From Cyanobium sp. PLM2.Bin73 (lineage in GTDB: Bacteria; Cyanobacteriota; Cyanobacteriia; PCC-6307; Cyanobiaceae): DNA of 50,931 nt. Under the pieces are notes generated by a model. The model made no database searches and was not told where the DNA came from. It worked only from the letters and a program-made list of their open reading frames with translations. The stretch's first letter is position 1; every line of letters begins with the position of its first letter. Made by a program: the position numbers and the translations under genes. Of the stretch, positions 20,401-27,001 are shown piece by piece. Where the stretch lies: NCBI GenBank assembly GCA_007694915.1, contig REEV01000075.1:1-50931 (forward strand). The letters are read 5' to 3'.

Positions 20401-20439
20401 CCCTGGGAACTGGGCTTCTGGCGGATCGCCCGCGGCTGA
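17410..20439 (+). CDS. alpha-mannosidase, glycoside hydrolase family 38
   Basis: A large GH38 enzyme (1009 residues from the ATG at 17410; a GTG at 17392 would add six). The N-terminal beta-rich region resembles the ancillary domain of bacterial GH38 enzymes. The catalytic domain starts at LGHAHLDLAWLWP, with zinc ligands His211 and Asp215 by analogy. The nucleophile Asp is in WLPDSFGF near residue 326, and GDHGGGPTAEM and ELHRGCATTRPDQKRHNRS are typical of the family. The long C-terminal beta-sandwich region is present. There is no signal peptide, so it is probably cytoplasmic. The alpha-mannoside substrate is unknown. It lies between psbI and psbN and has no sugar-gene neighbours. Confidence 0.93.
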   Translation: MPEAPADGQSHQFETFAGAAAAAPAPLDGRLVLQPLWQREDGGSGRMAALDHPWGARHRPDWHARGLVIWPRGGQWCQLRLRLPCPPAWRQLQQPRPQVQARLALCWWADAMELRVDGQLVHSGDLFDTRCRWLLPEAWWQGRPLELELCLRSPRHDDGALIQSRVELEPLRVADPLGVLDPQRRELRELRRRAGMAEQPQAGAGFHVLGHAHLDLAWLWPVADTWQAAERTFASALDLMERFEALHFAHSTPALYAWLERHRPELWGRLRQAVAAGRFEPINGPWVESDCVLISTASLLRQFQLGQQDSRERFPALEHRLAWLPDSFGFGAGLPAVAAATGVRWFCTHKLFWNATNPFPHRLFRWRARCGAEQLALMTAPIGTDGDPLAMEGQRLAWQQATGLGELLWLPGVGDHGGGPTAEMFEQLQLWNQQPAAAPQRHGSLRAYLDGLEPHAARLPVWRDELYLELHRGCATTRPDQKRHNRSLERLLRQAELAGVLAGGLAGHSVEARPRPDWRPLLFQQFHDILPGTAIPEVFEQAEPQWRAARRSARRLRDQALQAWLAALEQPADPGPAHQLWWGLQLQPLAGRRATLRLPPGCWRSGDGPLPCQPAPEGGTWVQLPALAGVSAVPLRRLPDPADPGAIPAAEGTPALPRGAVWVDGLRAGNGAVSVELGPAGIEQLRDGQGRPLLEGPLAWCRYGDRGEFWDAWDIAANYRSRPLPWRWDGEPQWRERGPLCASFRWRGTCGASRVRLDGRLLAGSPWLELVFSVDWRQRHELLRLEVPLAEPAQRWAADTSGGVLERPAEPLTARERARWEVAAISWMASCGAGGEMAVLLDGPQGVSARADRLGVSLLRAPTWPDPGADNGWQRLRLALLPCAPGWRTAAVPEQALAFREPPLSLRGGQVPARPGGSAAPVALPALPAGVQLLGLRALEPERAVISLINSSPCRQAVDLGCGWRIEARLDGLDQPLAGGSDPGSSVAQASALLQLKPWELGFWRIARG

Positions 20440-20474
20440 TGGGCCAGCCCCGAAGCGGCTGATGGGCCAGCCCT
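20432..20474. repeat. 20-bp repeat (23-bp period) duplicating the mannosidase stop codon
   Basis: A 20-bp unit at 20432-20451 recurs at 20455-20474 with one mismatch. The first copy contains the TGA that ends the mannosidase gene (20437-20439), and the second repeats it just downstream. Confidence 0.85.
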
Positions 20475-20477
20475 GAG

Positions 20478-20627
20478 TCAGTCGTCGTGGTCGTCGAAGG
20501 GGTCGCTGAGCGCCTTGGAGGGCGGGCCGAAGGCCTGGTAGACCCCGAAGCCGGTGAGACTCAGGAGCACCGCCAGCACGGCAAGGGCAACGGAGAGGGC
20601 CGGTGAACTGGTGCTGCTGGGGTCCAT
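20478..20627 (-). CDS. psbN: photosystem II protein N
   Basis: A 49-residue protein with one membrane helix (about residues 10-28, [21 protein letters not shown]) and the typical PsbN C-terminal end [19 protein letters not shown]. PsbN is thought to assist photosystem II assembly and is not a permanent subunit. The start is the ATG at 20627; the frame extends upstream to 20738, but the family starts here. It is divergent from psbH, with 119 bp between them, the common cyanobacterial and plastid arrangement of opposite strands. Confidence 0.93.
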   Translation of the reverse strand: MDPSSTSSPALSVALAVLAVLLSLTGFGVYQAFGPPSKALSDPFDDHDD

Positions 20628-20746
20628 GGCGGGCTGGGGCGCGGTGGGGCGAGCAGGGAGGCGGGACGAGAGGCCGCCACACCGCCTGGGGTGATGTCCC
20701 GTACAGTAGTCGCAGCGATTTTCAGCGCGAGAGGCCAATCCATCCC

Positions 20747-20947
20747 ATGGCGCAACGCACCCGTCTCGGCGACATCCTCCGCCCCCTTAATTCCGAATAC
20801 GGCAAGGTCGTCCCCGGCTGGGGTACCACCCCAGTGATGGGTGTGGCCATGCTGCTGTTTCTCGTGTTCCTGCTGGTGATCCTGCAGCTCTACAACCAGT
20901 CCCTGCTGCTCGAGGGGATCAATGTGAACTGGGACGGCGCCAGCTGA
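20747..20947 (+). CDS. psbH: photosystem II reaction centre protein H
   Basis: A 66-residue photosystem II subunit with a conserved stromal head ([20 protein letters not shown]), one membrane helix (about residues 27-46) and a short lumenal tail ([11 protein letters not shown]). The length and sequence fit cyanobacterial PsbH closely. The frame is open from 20603, but similarity starts at the ATG at 20747. tatA follows 25 bp later and pth 37 bp after that, suggesting one transcript. Confidence 0.97.
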   Translation: MAQRTRLGDILRPLNSEYGKVVPGWGTTPVMGVAMLLFLVFLLVILQLYNQSLLLEGINVNWDGAS

Positions 20948-20972
20948 GTCCCGTCCTCCGTCTCTTCTCGCG

Positions 20973-21329
20973 ATGAACGTTTTCGGTATCGGCTTGCCCG
21001 AGATGGCGGTGATTGCCGCCATCGCCCTGCTTGTGTTCGGTCCCAAGCGGCTGCCCGATCTGGGCCGCAGCCTTGGACGCACCCTCAAGGGCTTCCAGAC
21101 GGCCTCCAGCGAGTTCGAACAGGAGTTCCGCTCCGCCCTCTCAACGGCCGAGGCCAGCGACACCACCCCGCCGCCTGTCAGCGAGCTGCCCGCCAGCCCG
21201 CCCTCCGCTGCAGCCCCGGCCGCCGCCACTCCAACCGCGCCCACGCCAACCGCCGCCACGCCAACCGCCGCGGCAGCTATGCCATCCCCAGCGCCCGCCC
21301 CTGCTGAGGGCGAAGCACCGGCCGCCTGA
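20973..21329 (+). CDS. tatA: twin-arginine translocase subunit TatA/E
   Basis: A 118-residue Tat pore-forming subunit. The N-terminal helix (LPEMAVIAAIALLVFGPKRLP) and the following amphipathic segment (LGRSLGRTLKGFQTASSEFEQEF) are exactly the TatA layout. In cyanobacteria TatA serves both thylakoid and plasma membranes. The last 50 residues are a proline/alanine/threonine-rich disordered tail containing a 15-bp in-frame repeat. The start is the ATG at 20973. Confidence 0.95.
   Translation: MNVFGIGLPEMAVIAAIALLVFGPKRLPDLGRSLGRTLKGFQTASSEFEQEFRSALSTAEASDTTPPPVSELPASPPSAAAPAAATPTAPTPTAATPTAAAAMPSPAPAPAEGEAPAA
21227..21271. repeat. 15-bp in-frame tandem repeat in tatA
   Basis: Three 15-bp units: 21242-21256 and 21257-21271 are identical, and 21227-21241 is a degenerate third copy. 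They encode Ala/Thr/Pro pentapeptides in the disordered tail of TatA. Confidence 0.85.
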
Positions 21330-21366
21330 CACCCTGCGCCCGAAGCCCCCTGAGCCCTAAGCCCCA

Positions 21367-22020
21367 GTGAACCGTCCGTCACTCGCCGGCGCAGCGGCGA
21401 GCACCGCCGAGGCTGATCTGCGTCTGGTGGTGGGTCTGGGCAACCCTGGGGATCGCTACCGGGACACCCGCCACAACGTGGGCTTCATGGCTCTGGAGCG
21501 GCTGGCCTGCGAGGAGGCGGCGGCATTCCGCCAGCAGGCGAGATTCCATGGGGTGCTCGCGGAGGTGGGCCAGGGCCCCCAGCGCCTGCGCCTGCTGATG
21601 CCCCACACCTACATGAACGACAGCGGCCGCTCGATTCGCGCTGCCCTCGACTGGTTCTCCCTGCGGCCCGCCGAGCTGCTGGTGGTGGTGGACGACATGG
21701 ATCTGCCCCTCGGGCGCCTGCGCCTGCGGGGCAGCGGCAGTGCCGGCGGCCACAACGGTCTGCGCAGCGCCATCGCGCACCTGGGCACCGAGGCCTTCCC
21801 GCGTCTGCGCATCGGCATCGGCGCCCCGGCGGACACGCCCGCCGAGCGGCGGGCCCGCACCCTGGGCCACGTGCTCGGCCGCTTTTCCCCCCAGGAACAA
21901 CCGCTGCTGGAGGATGTGCTCAGTGAGGTGACGGCCGGCATCGGCCTGATTCAGCGACTCGGGCTGGAGCGGGCCGGTAACCGTTTGAACGGTTTCCGGG
22001 CCCAGGCTGCGTCAGCCTGA
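21367..22020 (+). CDS. pth: peptidyl-tRNA hydrolase
   Basis: Releases peptidyl-tRNAs that drop off the ribosome. The 217-residue protein has the family landmarks VVGLGNPGDRYRDTRHNVGF with the catalytic His, PHTYMNDSGRS with the conserved Asn, VVDDMDLPLGRLRLR, and GSGSAGGHNGLRS. The start is GTG at 21367; the first 17 residues before the beta strand are a short variable extension. A DUF3146 gene follows 4 bp after the stop, so they are probably co-transcribed. Confidence 0.97.
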   Translation: MNRPSLAGAAASTAEADLRLVVGLGNPGDRYRDTRHNVGFMALERLACEEAAAFRQQARFHGVLAEVGQGPQRLRLLMPHTYMNDSGRSIRAALDWFSLRPAELLVVVDDMDLPLGRLRLRGSGSAGGHNGLRSAIAHLGTEAFPRLRIGIGAPADTPAERRARTLGHVLGRFSPQEQPLLEDVLSEVTAGIGLIQRLGLERAGNRLNGFRAQAASA

Positions 22021-22024
22021 ATCC

Positions 22025-22282
22025 ATGGCCCGTCTGCCCGCCACCACCGCCCAGCTGCGGGTGCTGCACCAGAGCTTCAGCAACCGGCTGCTGGAGGGGG
22101 AGGTGAGTGCGGGGGGCTTTCGCTGGACCTTCTGCTGGGCCTTCGACCGCGGCGAGCTCAGCGTCGAGCCCTCCCTCGGCCGTGCCCTGATCCAGGACGC
22201 CCTGCTGCGCTTCCTGCTGCGGGCTGATTACCAGCTCGAGCCCGGTGGCGATTACGCCTTCACGGTGAGGGCGCGCTTCTGA
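22025..22282 (+). CDS. DUF3146-type small cyanobacterial protein
   Basis: An 85-residue soluble protein of unknown function that matches my recollection of the cyanobacterial DUF3146 family: MARLPATTAQLRVLHQSF at the head, RGELSVEPSLGRALIQDALLRFLLRADY in the middle, and the C-terminal PGGDYAFTVRARF. It follows pth by 4 bp. Its last 23 bp overlap the 3' end of the convergent YqgF-like gene. Confidence 0.82.
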   Translation: MARLPATTAQLRVLHQSFSNRLLEGEVSAGGFRWTFCWAFDRGELSVEPSLGRALIQDALLRFLLRADYQLEPGGDYAFTVRARF

Positions 22283-22724
22283 GCGGCGGCCACTGCCGCC
22301 ACACGGCCAGCTCCTGCCGCTCCAGCCGCTCCCCCAGATGGCGCTCGAGCAGCAGCTGGGCCACCACGTCATCGATGTCGCGCGGCGGCAGCCGCAGGCC
22401 GGCCGGCAGCCAGCGGCGCCAGTGCCAGGGTTCGTCGAGCTCCCAGTAGCGCTGCCGGGCCTGCAGGGTGGTGCCGCGCTCGTCCACCAGCTCAAGCCGC
22501 AGCCCCAGCTCCCCCAGCCGCCGCCGCCAGCCGCCGCTGCCGGTGCCGTTGCCGAGGACCACCCGGGCCAGCCCCTGCCGCTGCCAGTGGGCGATCAGGG
22601 CCTGGGCCTCACCGGGCGGCAGGATCGCCGCCGCCTGCAGGCGCAGACTGGCCCCATCCGCCAGCACCAGGCCGCACTTGCTGCGGCCCGGATCCAGGCC
22701 CGCCACCCAGGTTGTGCCAGTCAC
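22260..22724 (-). CDS. YqgF/RuvX-type RNase H-fold protein
   Basis: A 154-residue protein of the YqgF/RuvX superfamily, RNase H-fold nucleases linked to pre-16S rRNA 5' processing or Holliday-junction resolution. The three acidic catalytic positions are visible in GLDPGRSKCGL, VDERGTT and PRDIDDVVAQLLLE. It is more divergent than classical RuvX and resembles the second, cyanobacteria-specific branch. The ATG at 22724 overlaps the stop of the upstream DUF3084 gene by 4 bp. It is the last gene of the ntcA-side cluster. Confidence 0.82.
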   Translation of the reverse strand: MTGTTWVAGLDPGRSKCGLVLADGASLRLQAAAILPPGEAQALIAHWQRQGLARVVLGNGTGSGGWRRRLGELGLRLELVDERGTTLQARQRYWELDEPWHWRRWLPAGLRLPPRDIDDVVAQLLLERHLGERLERQELAVWRQWPPLRSAPSP

Positions 22725-23992
22725 CGGCGCGGCCGGCGGGGAGAACCGCTCGGCTGCTGCACCAGGCGCAGCTCCACGTTGATTGGATCCGGTGTGTCGG
22801 CATCGCGCAGGGCCACGGCCTGCACCTGCAGCACCTGGCCGGCGGGCTGGTCGCTGAGCGTGCGGATCAGGGTGCTGAAGGCGGCGGGGTCGACCTGCAG
22901 CCCATCGACGATCGTGCCCTGGCGTTGCGCCCGGGCATAGGACTCGGCCAGCAGCAGATTGAGCCGCCGGCCCAGCAACTCGGGCGTGCGCAGATCCCCT
23001 TCGATCGTGGTGCGGGCCAGCACCTCGCCGGCGCTGACCACGCGCCGGTTGGGTCGCAGGTCGGGCACCACCAGCACCTGCTGCTCGCCGCGCAGCACAT
23101 TGGCCGCCGAGCGGATGCTCACCACCCAGCTGCCCGGCCGCTGCAGCATCTCTTCGAGCCGGTTGATGTCGGCGGTGGGCACCAGCAGGATCTGGCGGTC
23201 CGGAGGCTCGCCGGGGCGGACGCGGCGGAAGGCCACCAGGTTGGCCTGCTGCAGCAGGGCATCGATCACGTCCCGAGCCTGCTGCGGCCGCTCCAGCTGC
23301 ACCTTGGCACTGGAGAGCGGTTCGCCACTGGTGAGCACCACGTCTCCCCGGCGCAGGGCGATCAGGTTGTCCTCCAGCTCCTCCAGTTCGCGGCTGCCGG
23401 CGTCGATGCGCTGGCGCAGCGCCGCCAGTTCGCTCTCCCGTCGGCTGAGCTCGGTATCCCGTGCGGCCACGTCACGGCTCAGGCGCTCCCGTTCCCCCAG
23501 CAGGCGGCCGCGCTCGGTCTGCAGGCTGTCGCGCTCACCCTCCAGTCGGTCGCGCTCCGCTTCCAGCCGGACCCGCTCCGCCCGCAAGGGGGCCAGTTCA
23601 TTGCGCAGGGTGGTGGCGCGCTGTTCCGCCTGGGCGAGCTCCCGTTCCACCCGCTGCTGGCCCAGCTGGGCGCGGGCCACCTCCGCCTGACTGGCCTGCA
23701 GTTCGCCGCGGCTGTCTTCCAGCTGCAGGCGGCTCGTGCGCAGCCGCTCCTCGATCTGGTCCAGTTCGAACAGGCCGCGCCGCAGGCGCTCGCTCACCAG
23801 CAGCATCAGAGCCAGCGACACGGCACTGATCAGGCTGCCGGTGAGCACCGTGATCACCACGGCGGTGTTGCGCGGCCGCAGCCCGAACAGGCTCAGCCGC
23901 GCTTTGCCCACGCGGCTGCCGAGGCGGTCGCCGAGGGTGGCCAGCACTCCGCCGAGCACCAGCAGCGCCAGGATCAGCAGCCAGCCCGACAC
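22721..23992 (-). CDS. DUF3084 coiled-coil membrane protein
   Basis: A 423-residue protein of unknown function fitting the cyanobacterial DUF3084 family. Two membrane helices lie near the N-terminus (residues 3-20 and 46-68, with VGKARLSLFGLRPRNTAVVIT between them). Then comes a long heptad-rich coiled coil of Glu/Arg/Leu/Gln (about residues 75-215) and a conserved globular C-terminal part. The topology suggests an inner-membrane anchored structural or scaffold role, by inference. It overlaps the yqgF-like gene by 4 bp and begins 42 bp after ntcA ends. Confidence 0.82.
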   Translation of the reverse strand: MSGWLLILALLVLGGVLATLGDRLGSRVGKARLSLFGLRPRNTAVVITVLTGSLISAVSLALMLLVSERLRRGLFELDQIEERLRTSRLQLEDSRGELQASQAEVARAQLGQQRVERELAQAEQRATTLRNELAPLRAERVRLEAERDRLEGERDSLQTERGRLLGERERLSRDVAARDTELSRRESELAALRQRIDAGSRELEELEDNLIALRRGDVVLTSGEPLSSAKVQLERPQQARDVIDALLQQANLVAFRRVRPGEPPDRQILLVPTADINRLEEMLQRPGSWVVSIRSAANVLRGEQQVLVVPDLRPNRRVVSAGEVLARTTIEGDLRTPELLGRRLNLLLAESYARAQRQGTIVDGLQVDPAAFSTLIRTLSDQPAGQVLQVQAVALRDADTPDPINVELRLVQQPSGSPRRPRR

Positions 23993-24034
23993 GGCGACGC
24001 ACGAGTCGCCTCAGTATCCCCCGCTCCCCAGCCC

Positions 24035-24775
24035 TCAGCTGAAGCGCTTGGCCAGGGCGATCGGATCGAACACGGTGATCTTCTTGCGGTCGATCTGCAG
24101 CAGGCCCTCCTGGCGCAGATCGCCCAGCAGCCGGGTGATGGTGACGCGGGTGGAGCCGATCGCCTCGGCGATGGCCTGGTGGGAGAGGCGCAGATCAATG
24201 GTGATCCCTTCGCTGCCGGGCAGGCCGAAGTCGCGGCAGAGCACCAGCAGGAAACTCACCAGTCGCGAGCTCATGTCGCGGTGGGTGAGGGTTTCGATCA
24301 TGGTTTCTGTCTGCAGGATGCGTGAGGAGAGGCCCTGCAGCAGCAGCAGCCCCACGCTGGCATCGAGTTCGATCGCCTTGCGCAGGGAGGTGGCCGGGGC
24401 TGTGATCAGCTCCACCCGGGTGAAGGCGATGGCGTGATAAAAGCGGTCGGAGCGCTGTCCGGTGAGCAGCGACAGCACCCCGAAGAGGCTGTTCTCCCGC
24501 AGCAGGGCCACGGTGATCTCCTCGCCGCTCTCGTACACGCGCGAGAGCCGCACGGCTCCCCGCCGCAGCAGGTAGACGCGCTCGGCGGGGTCGCCGGGAA
24601 AGAAGATCGTCTTGCCGCGCTCAACGGTTTCGCTGCTGCTGCCGCTGAGCCCCCGCATCACCTCCAGCAGGGTGGTGCCGTCGTGAACTCCGCTGCCGAT
24701 GGTGGTCACGGCGCCCGGGCTCCCGGTGGTGGGGGTGCTGGCGGTGCGGCTGAAGCCGCGGGTGGCGCCGACCAT
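24035..24775 (-). CDS. ntcA: global nitrogen regulator NtcA
   Basis: A CRP-family transcription factor that senses 2-oxoglutarate and controls nitrogen assimilation genes through GTA-N8-TAC boxes. The 246-residue protein has the effector domain ([32 protein letters not shown]) and the C-terminal winged helix with [25 protein letters not shown], the signature NtcA recognition helix. The frame is open to 24838; the ATG at 24775 is preferred and leaves a variable 40-residue N-terminal extension. I found no good GTA-N8-TAC site in the 158-bp upstream region. Confidence 0.96.
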   Translation of the reverse strand: MVGATRGFSRTASTPTTGSPGAVTTIGSGVHDGTTLLEVMRGLSGSSSETVERGKTIFFPGDPAERVYLLRRGAVRLSRVYESGEEITVALLRENSLFGVLSLLTGQRSDRFYHAIAFTRVELITAPATSLRKAIELDASVGLLLLQGLSSRILQTETMIETLTHRDMSSRLVSFLLVLCRDFGLPGSEGITIDLRLSHQAIAEAIGSTRVTITRLLGDLRQEGLLQIDRKKITVFDPIALAKRFS

Positions 24776-24931
24776 GGACAAGGCATGGGTATGGCGGAAC
24801 CCTAAAGATCGCATCCTCGGGCACTTGTTACAACGCACACCGAACGTGGCTCCCGGCCCGATGGGTCGACTCTGCCGCGGCGCCGTCGGCCGGTAATACG
24901 CCTGTTCTCCACCACAGGTGGTGTGCAGCTG

Positions 24932-24959
24932 TTGTGATCGGCTCTGAAGCCGCTACATT
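24932..24959 (+). promoter_or_regulatory. candidate promoter of the CobO-like gene
   Basis: TTGTGA (24932-24937) and TACATT (24954-24959) are separated by 16 bp. The predicted transcription start near 24966 falls after the upstream in-frame TTG-type start but before the ATG at 24982, supporting the latter as the start. Confidence 0.55.
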
Positions 24960-24981
24960 CAGCTCCGCGCCGACCCGCCCC

Positions 24982-25629
24982 ATGACCGCCAGCCTTCCCG
25001 CCGGCCTCGGCGACCGACCCGCTGGCCCGGCCTGCCGACCCGCTGGCCCGGCCTGCCGACCCGCTGGCTCTGCCTATGGTGTGGACCCGAAGGGCCTGAG
25101 AGCCGTGGCTCCCGCCAGTGCCTCCCGGCCGCTGCGACTGCTGGCCCAGCCCGAGGGCCTGCTGCAGGTTCACACCGCCCCTCACCGCGGCAGCTTCTCG
25201 GCCGTGCTCAGCCAGGCCATCCGCAGCGCTGGCCTCGGCAGTGACGTGCTGGTGTGCCAGTTCCTCAAGGGCGGCGTCAACCAGGGCCCGGGCGCCAGCC
25301 CCAGCCTCTGCGGCCGCCTGCGCTGGCTGCGGCCGGCGGTGGAGGCCTGCATCGCCGAGCCTGCCGGCGACCATGCACCCCAGGTGCTGGATGCGGTGCA
25401 GGAGGTGTGGGCATTCAGCCGCAACCAGCTGCTGACGGCGGCGGTGGATCTGATGGTGCTCGATGAGCTGGGTCTGGCGATCGACCTGGGCTTCCTGCCG
25501 GCTGAGGAGGTGCTCGCCGTGCTCGAACGGCGGCCGGCCCCGATGGATGTCATTCTCACCGGGCCGCCCATGGCGCCTGAGCTGATGGCCCTGGCCGATC
25601 AGGTCACCCAGCTCCGCCGCGGCTTCTGA
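24982..25629 (+). CDS. CobO/BtuR-like P-loop family protein with degenerate Walker A
   Basis: A 215-residue protein related to cob(I)alamin adenosyltransferases of the CobO/BtuR type (LVCQFLKGGVNQGP, LTAAVDLMVLDELGLAIDLGFL, DVILTGPPMAPELMALADQVTQLR). The nucleotide loop, normally G-x-G-K-G-K-T, is replaced by TAPHRGSFSAV, with no Lys. Adenosyltransfer in the classical way is therefore doubtful, and the function is unknown. The N-terminus contains a 21-bp tandem repeat encoding repeated PAGPACR-like units. The ATG at 24982 is preferred over 24934. It is followed 12 bp later by dcd and is divergent from ntcA. Confidence 0.75.
   Translation: MTASLPAGLGDRPAGPACRPAGPACRPAGSAYGVDPKGLRAVAPASASRPLRLLAQPEGLLQVHTAPHRGSFSAVLSQAIRSAGLGSDVLVCQFLKGGVNQGPGASPSLCGRLRWLRPAVEACIAEPAGDHAPQVLDAVQEVWAFSRNQLLTAAVDLMVLDELGLAIDLGFLPAEEVLAVLERRPAPMDVILTGPPMAPELMALADQVTQLRRGF
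25015..25068. repeat. 21-bp in-frame tandem repeat in the CobO-like gene
   Basis: Units at 25015-25035 and 25036-25056 are identical, and a partial third copy begins at 25057. They encode a repeated Pro/Ala/Gly/Cys/Arg heptapeptide at the N-terminus. This region is unlikely to be part of the folded domain. Confidence 0.88.
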
Positions 25630-25641
25630 GACCGCCTCCCG

Positions 25642-26235
25642 ATGCTCAAGAACGACCGCTGGATCAAGGAGCAGGCAGCCACCGGCATGCTCGAGCCATT
25701 CCAGAGCAGCCTGGTGCGTCACCTCGATCCGGAGGCAGCCGCCCGGCCGGTGCTGAGCTTCGGCTGCTCCTCCTACGGCTACGACCTGCGCCTCTCGCCC
25801 CAGGAGTTCCTGATCTTCCGCCACGTGCCCGGCACGGTGATGAACCCCAAGCGGTTCAACCCCGCCAACCTGGAGCCCGCCCCCCTGCATGAAGACCTGG
25901 ACGGCAGTTACTTCATCCTTCCGGCCCATTCCTACGGGCTGGGCGTGGCGCTGGAGAAGCTGCGGGTGCCGCCCACGATCACGGTGATCTGCCTGGGCAA
26001 GAGCACCTATGCCCGGCTGGGCATCATCGTGAACACCACCCCAGCCGAGGCCAGCTGGGAGGGGCACCTCACGCTGGAATTCAGCAATTCCTCCGGAGCC
26101 GACTGCCGCATCTACGCCGGCGAAGGCATCTGCCAGCTGCTGTTCTTCGAGGGCGACCCCTGCGACACCACCTACAAGGACCGCGGTGGCAAATACCAGC
26201 ACCAGCCTGAGCGCGTGACCCTGGCCCGCATCTGA
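25642..26235 (+). CDS. dcd: dCTP deaminase
   Basis: Converts dCTP to dUTP, feeding the dUMP pool for thymidylate synthesis. The 197-residue protein shows the trimeric dUTPase/dCTP deaminase fold motifs: SFGCSSYGYDLRLS, LGKSTYARLGIIVNTTPAEASWEGHLTLEFSN with the catalytic Glu region, and GEGICQLLFFEG, with a C-terminal flap KYQHQPERV. The start is the ATG at 25642, 12 bp after the CobO-like gene. It converges with thyX across a strong hairpin. Confidence 0.95.
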   Translation: MLKNDRWIKEQAATGMLEPFQSSLVRHLDPEAAARPVLSFGCSSYGYDLRLSPQEFLIFRHVPGTVMNPKRFNPANLEPAPLHEDLDGSYFILPAHSYGLGVALEKLRVPPTITVICLGKSTYARLGIIVNTTPAEASWEGHLTLEFSNSSGADCRIYAGEGICQLLFFEGDPCDTTYKDRGGKYQHQPERVTLARI

Positions 26236-26280
26236 GGCCAGGTGCGCTGAATGGCTCGCGCTAGGGCGCGAGCCTGGCCT
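26235..26280. terminator. T-less hairpin between convergent dcd and thyX
   Basis: A perfect 9-bp stem (26253-26261 with 26266-26274, loop TAGG) lies inside a second inverted repeat (26235-26242 with 26273-26280). It overlaps the thyX stop codon and the last base of the dcd stop codon. With no T-run on either side it may be a bidirectional barrier to transcription or an mRNA 3'-end stabiliser. Confidence 0.6.
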
Positions 26281-27001
26281 TATGCAGCCGGCTCTTTTCG
26301 TACCAGGCGGCGATCTCCGGTGCCCACTGCTGCAGGTGGGGCCAGAGCAGATCGCAGAGGGCCCGGATCTCCAGCTGGGCATCGAGCTTGGCCCGCAGAT
26401 CCAGAAAGTGCAGCAGAGCCCGCAGGCTGAAGCTCACCACGAAGTGCTGGCGGTAGTCGAAGGGCAGGATGCCACGGGCGTGTTCCTCGGCATAGCCGGC
26501 ATCCAGCAGGTCGCGGTAGCGCTCGGCGGCCTGACGGCAGAGCTGGAGATCGATCCCGCGCTGCTCGCCGGTGTAGGCATATTTCTTGCCCTGGCGGTCG
26601 GCGTACTCGCCCACGGGCCGGAGATAGAACACCTCCTCCAGCTCCAGGTCGCCGTTGGCGGCGCGGCGGATGCGGTCGCCGGTGTAGCGCATCGACTGCA
26701 CATCGAAGCTCACACCCACCCGGTGGGTGCGGGCCTGTTGCATCACCGAGTGGGGGAACCAGCCCACATTGAGCACGATCTGGGCGTGCTCCAGGGGGCC
26801 GTAGTGGCCCCGTTCACCGGCCAGCAGCCGCTTCACGCAGATCTCGCCGGCGCGCCGCTCCTCCGGCCAGACCTGCAGATCGCTGGCCACGAAGTCCTCG
26901 CTGTAGTCCTGGTGCATGGCCGCCCACACGCACTGCTGCGGGTTGGGGGTGGCGGCGATGCGCTGCACCCGGAAGCGCGGGTCGATGCTGGGCTCAGCCA
27001 T
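26261..27001 (-). CDS. thyX: FAD-dependent thymidylate synthase
   Basis: Methylates dUMP to dTMP using methylene-THF and reduced flavin. It is 246 residues long. The region at residues 91-106 (RTHRVGVSFDVQSMRY) occupies the place of the ThyX motif but differs from the usual RHR-x2-S-x-NE-x-S-x-RY: it has R-T-H-R and one extra residue before Ser, and NE is replaced by a Asp-Val pair. I recall this variant in other cyanobacteria. LPFDYRQHFVVSFSLRALLHFLDLR is the typical C-terminal helix region. The start at 27001 overlaps the upstream thioredoxin gene by 8 bp. Confidence 0.93.
   Translation of the reverse strand: MAEPSIDPRFRVQRIAATPNPQQCVWAAMHQDYSEDFVASDLQVWPEERRAGEICVKRLLAGERGHYGPLEHAQIVLNVGWFPHSVMQQARTHRVGVSFDVQSMRYTGDRIRRAANGDLELEEVFYLRPVGEYADRQGKKYAYTGEQRGIDLQLCRQAAERYRDLLDAGYAEEHARGILPFDYRQHFVVSFSLRALLHFLDLRAKLDAQLEIRALCDLLWPHLQQWAPEIAAWYEKSRLHKARLAP

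Noticed and set aside
20628-20746. A regulatory motif between psbN and psbH
   Set aside because: TACAGT (20702-20707) is a weak -10 and no -35 was found, so nothing specific could be supported.
22712-24325. A 537-codon plus-strand frame across DUF3084 and ntcA
   Set aside because: It is His/Gln/Ala-rich and antisense to coiled-coil coding sequence.
24776-24933. A possible NtcA autoregulatory box upstream of ntcA (GTAACA near 24826-24831)
   Set aside because: GTA is followed eight bases later by CCG, not TAC, and the distance to the only TAGGGT-like -10 does not fit the known site.
24802-26382. A 526-codon minus-strand frame across the CobO-like gene and dcd
   Set aside because: It has no motifs and is antisense to two well-supported genes.
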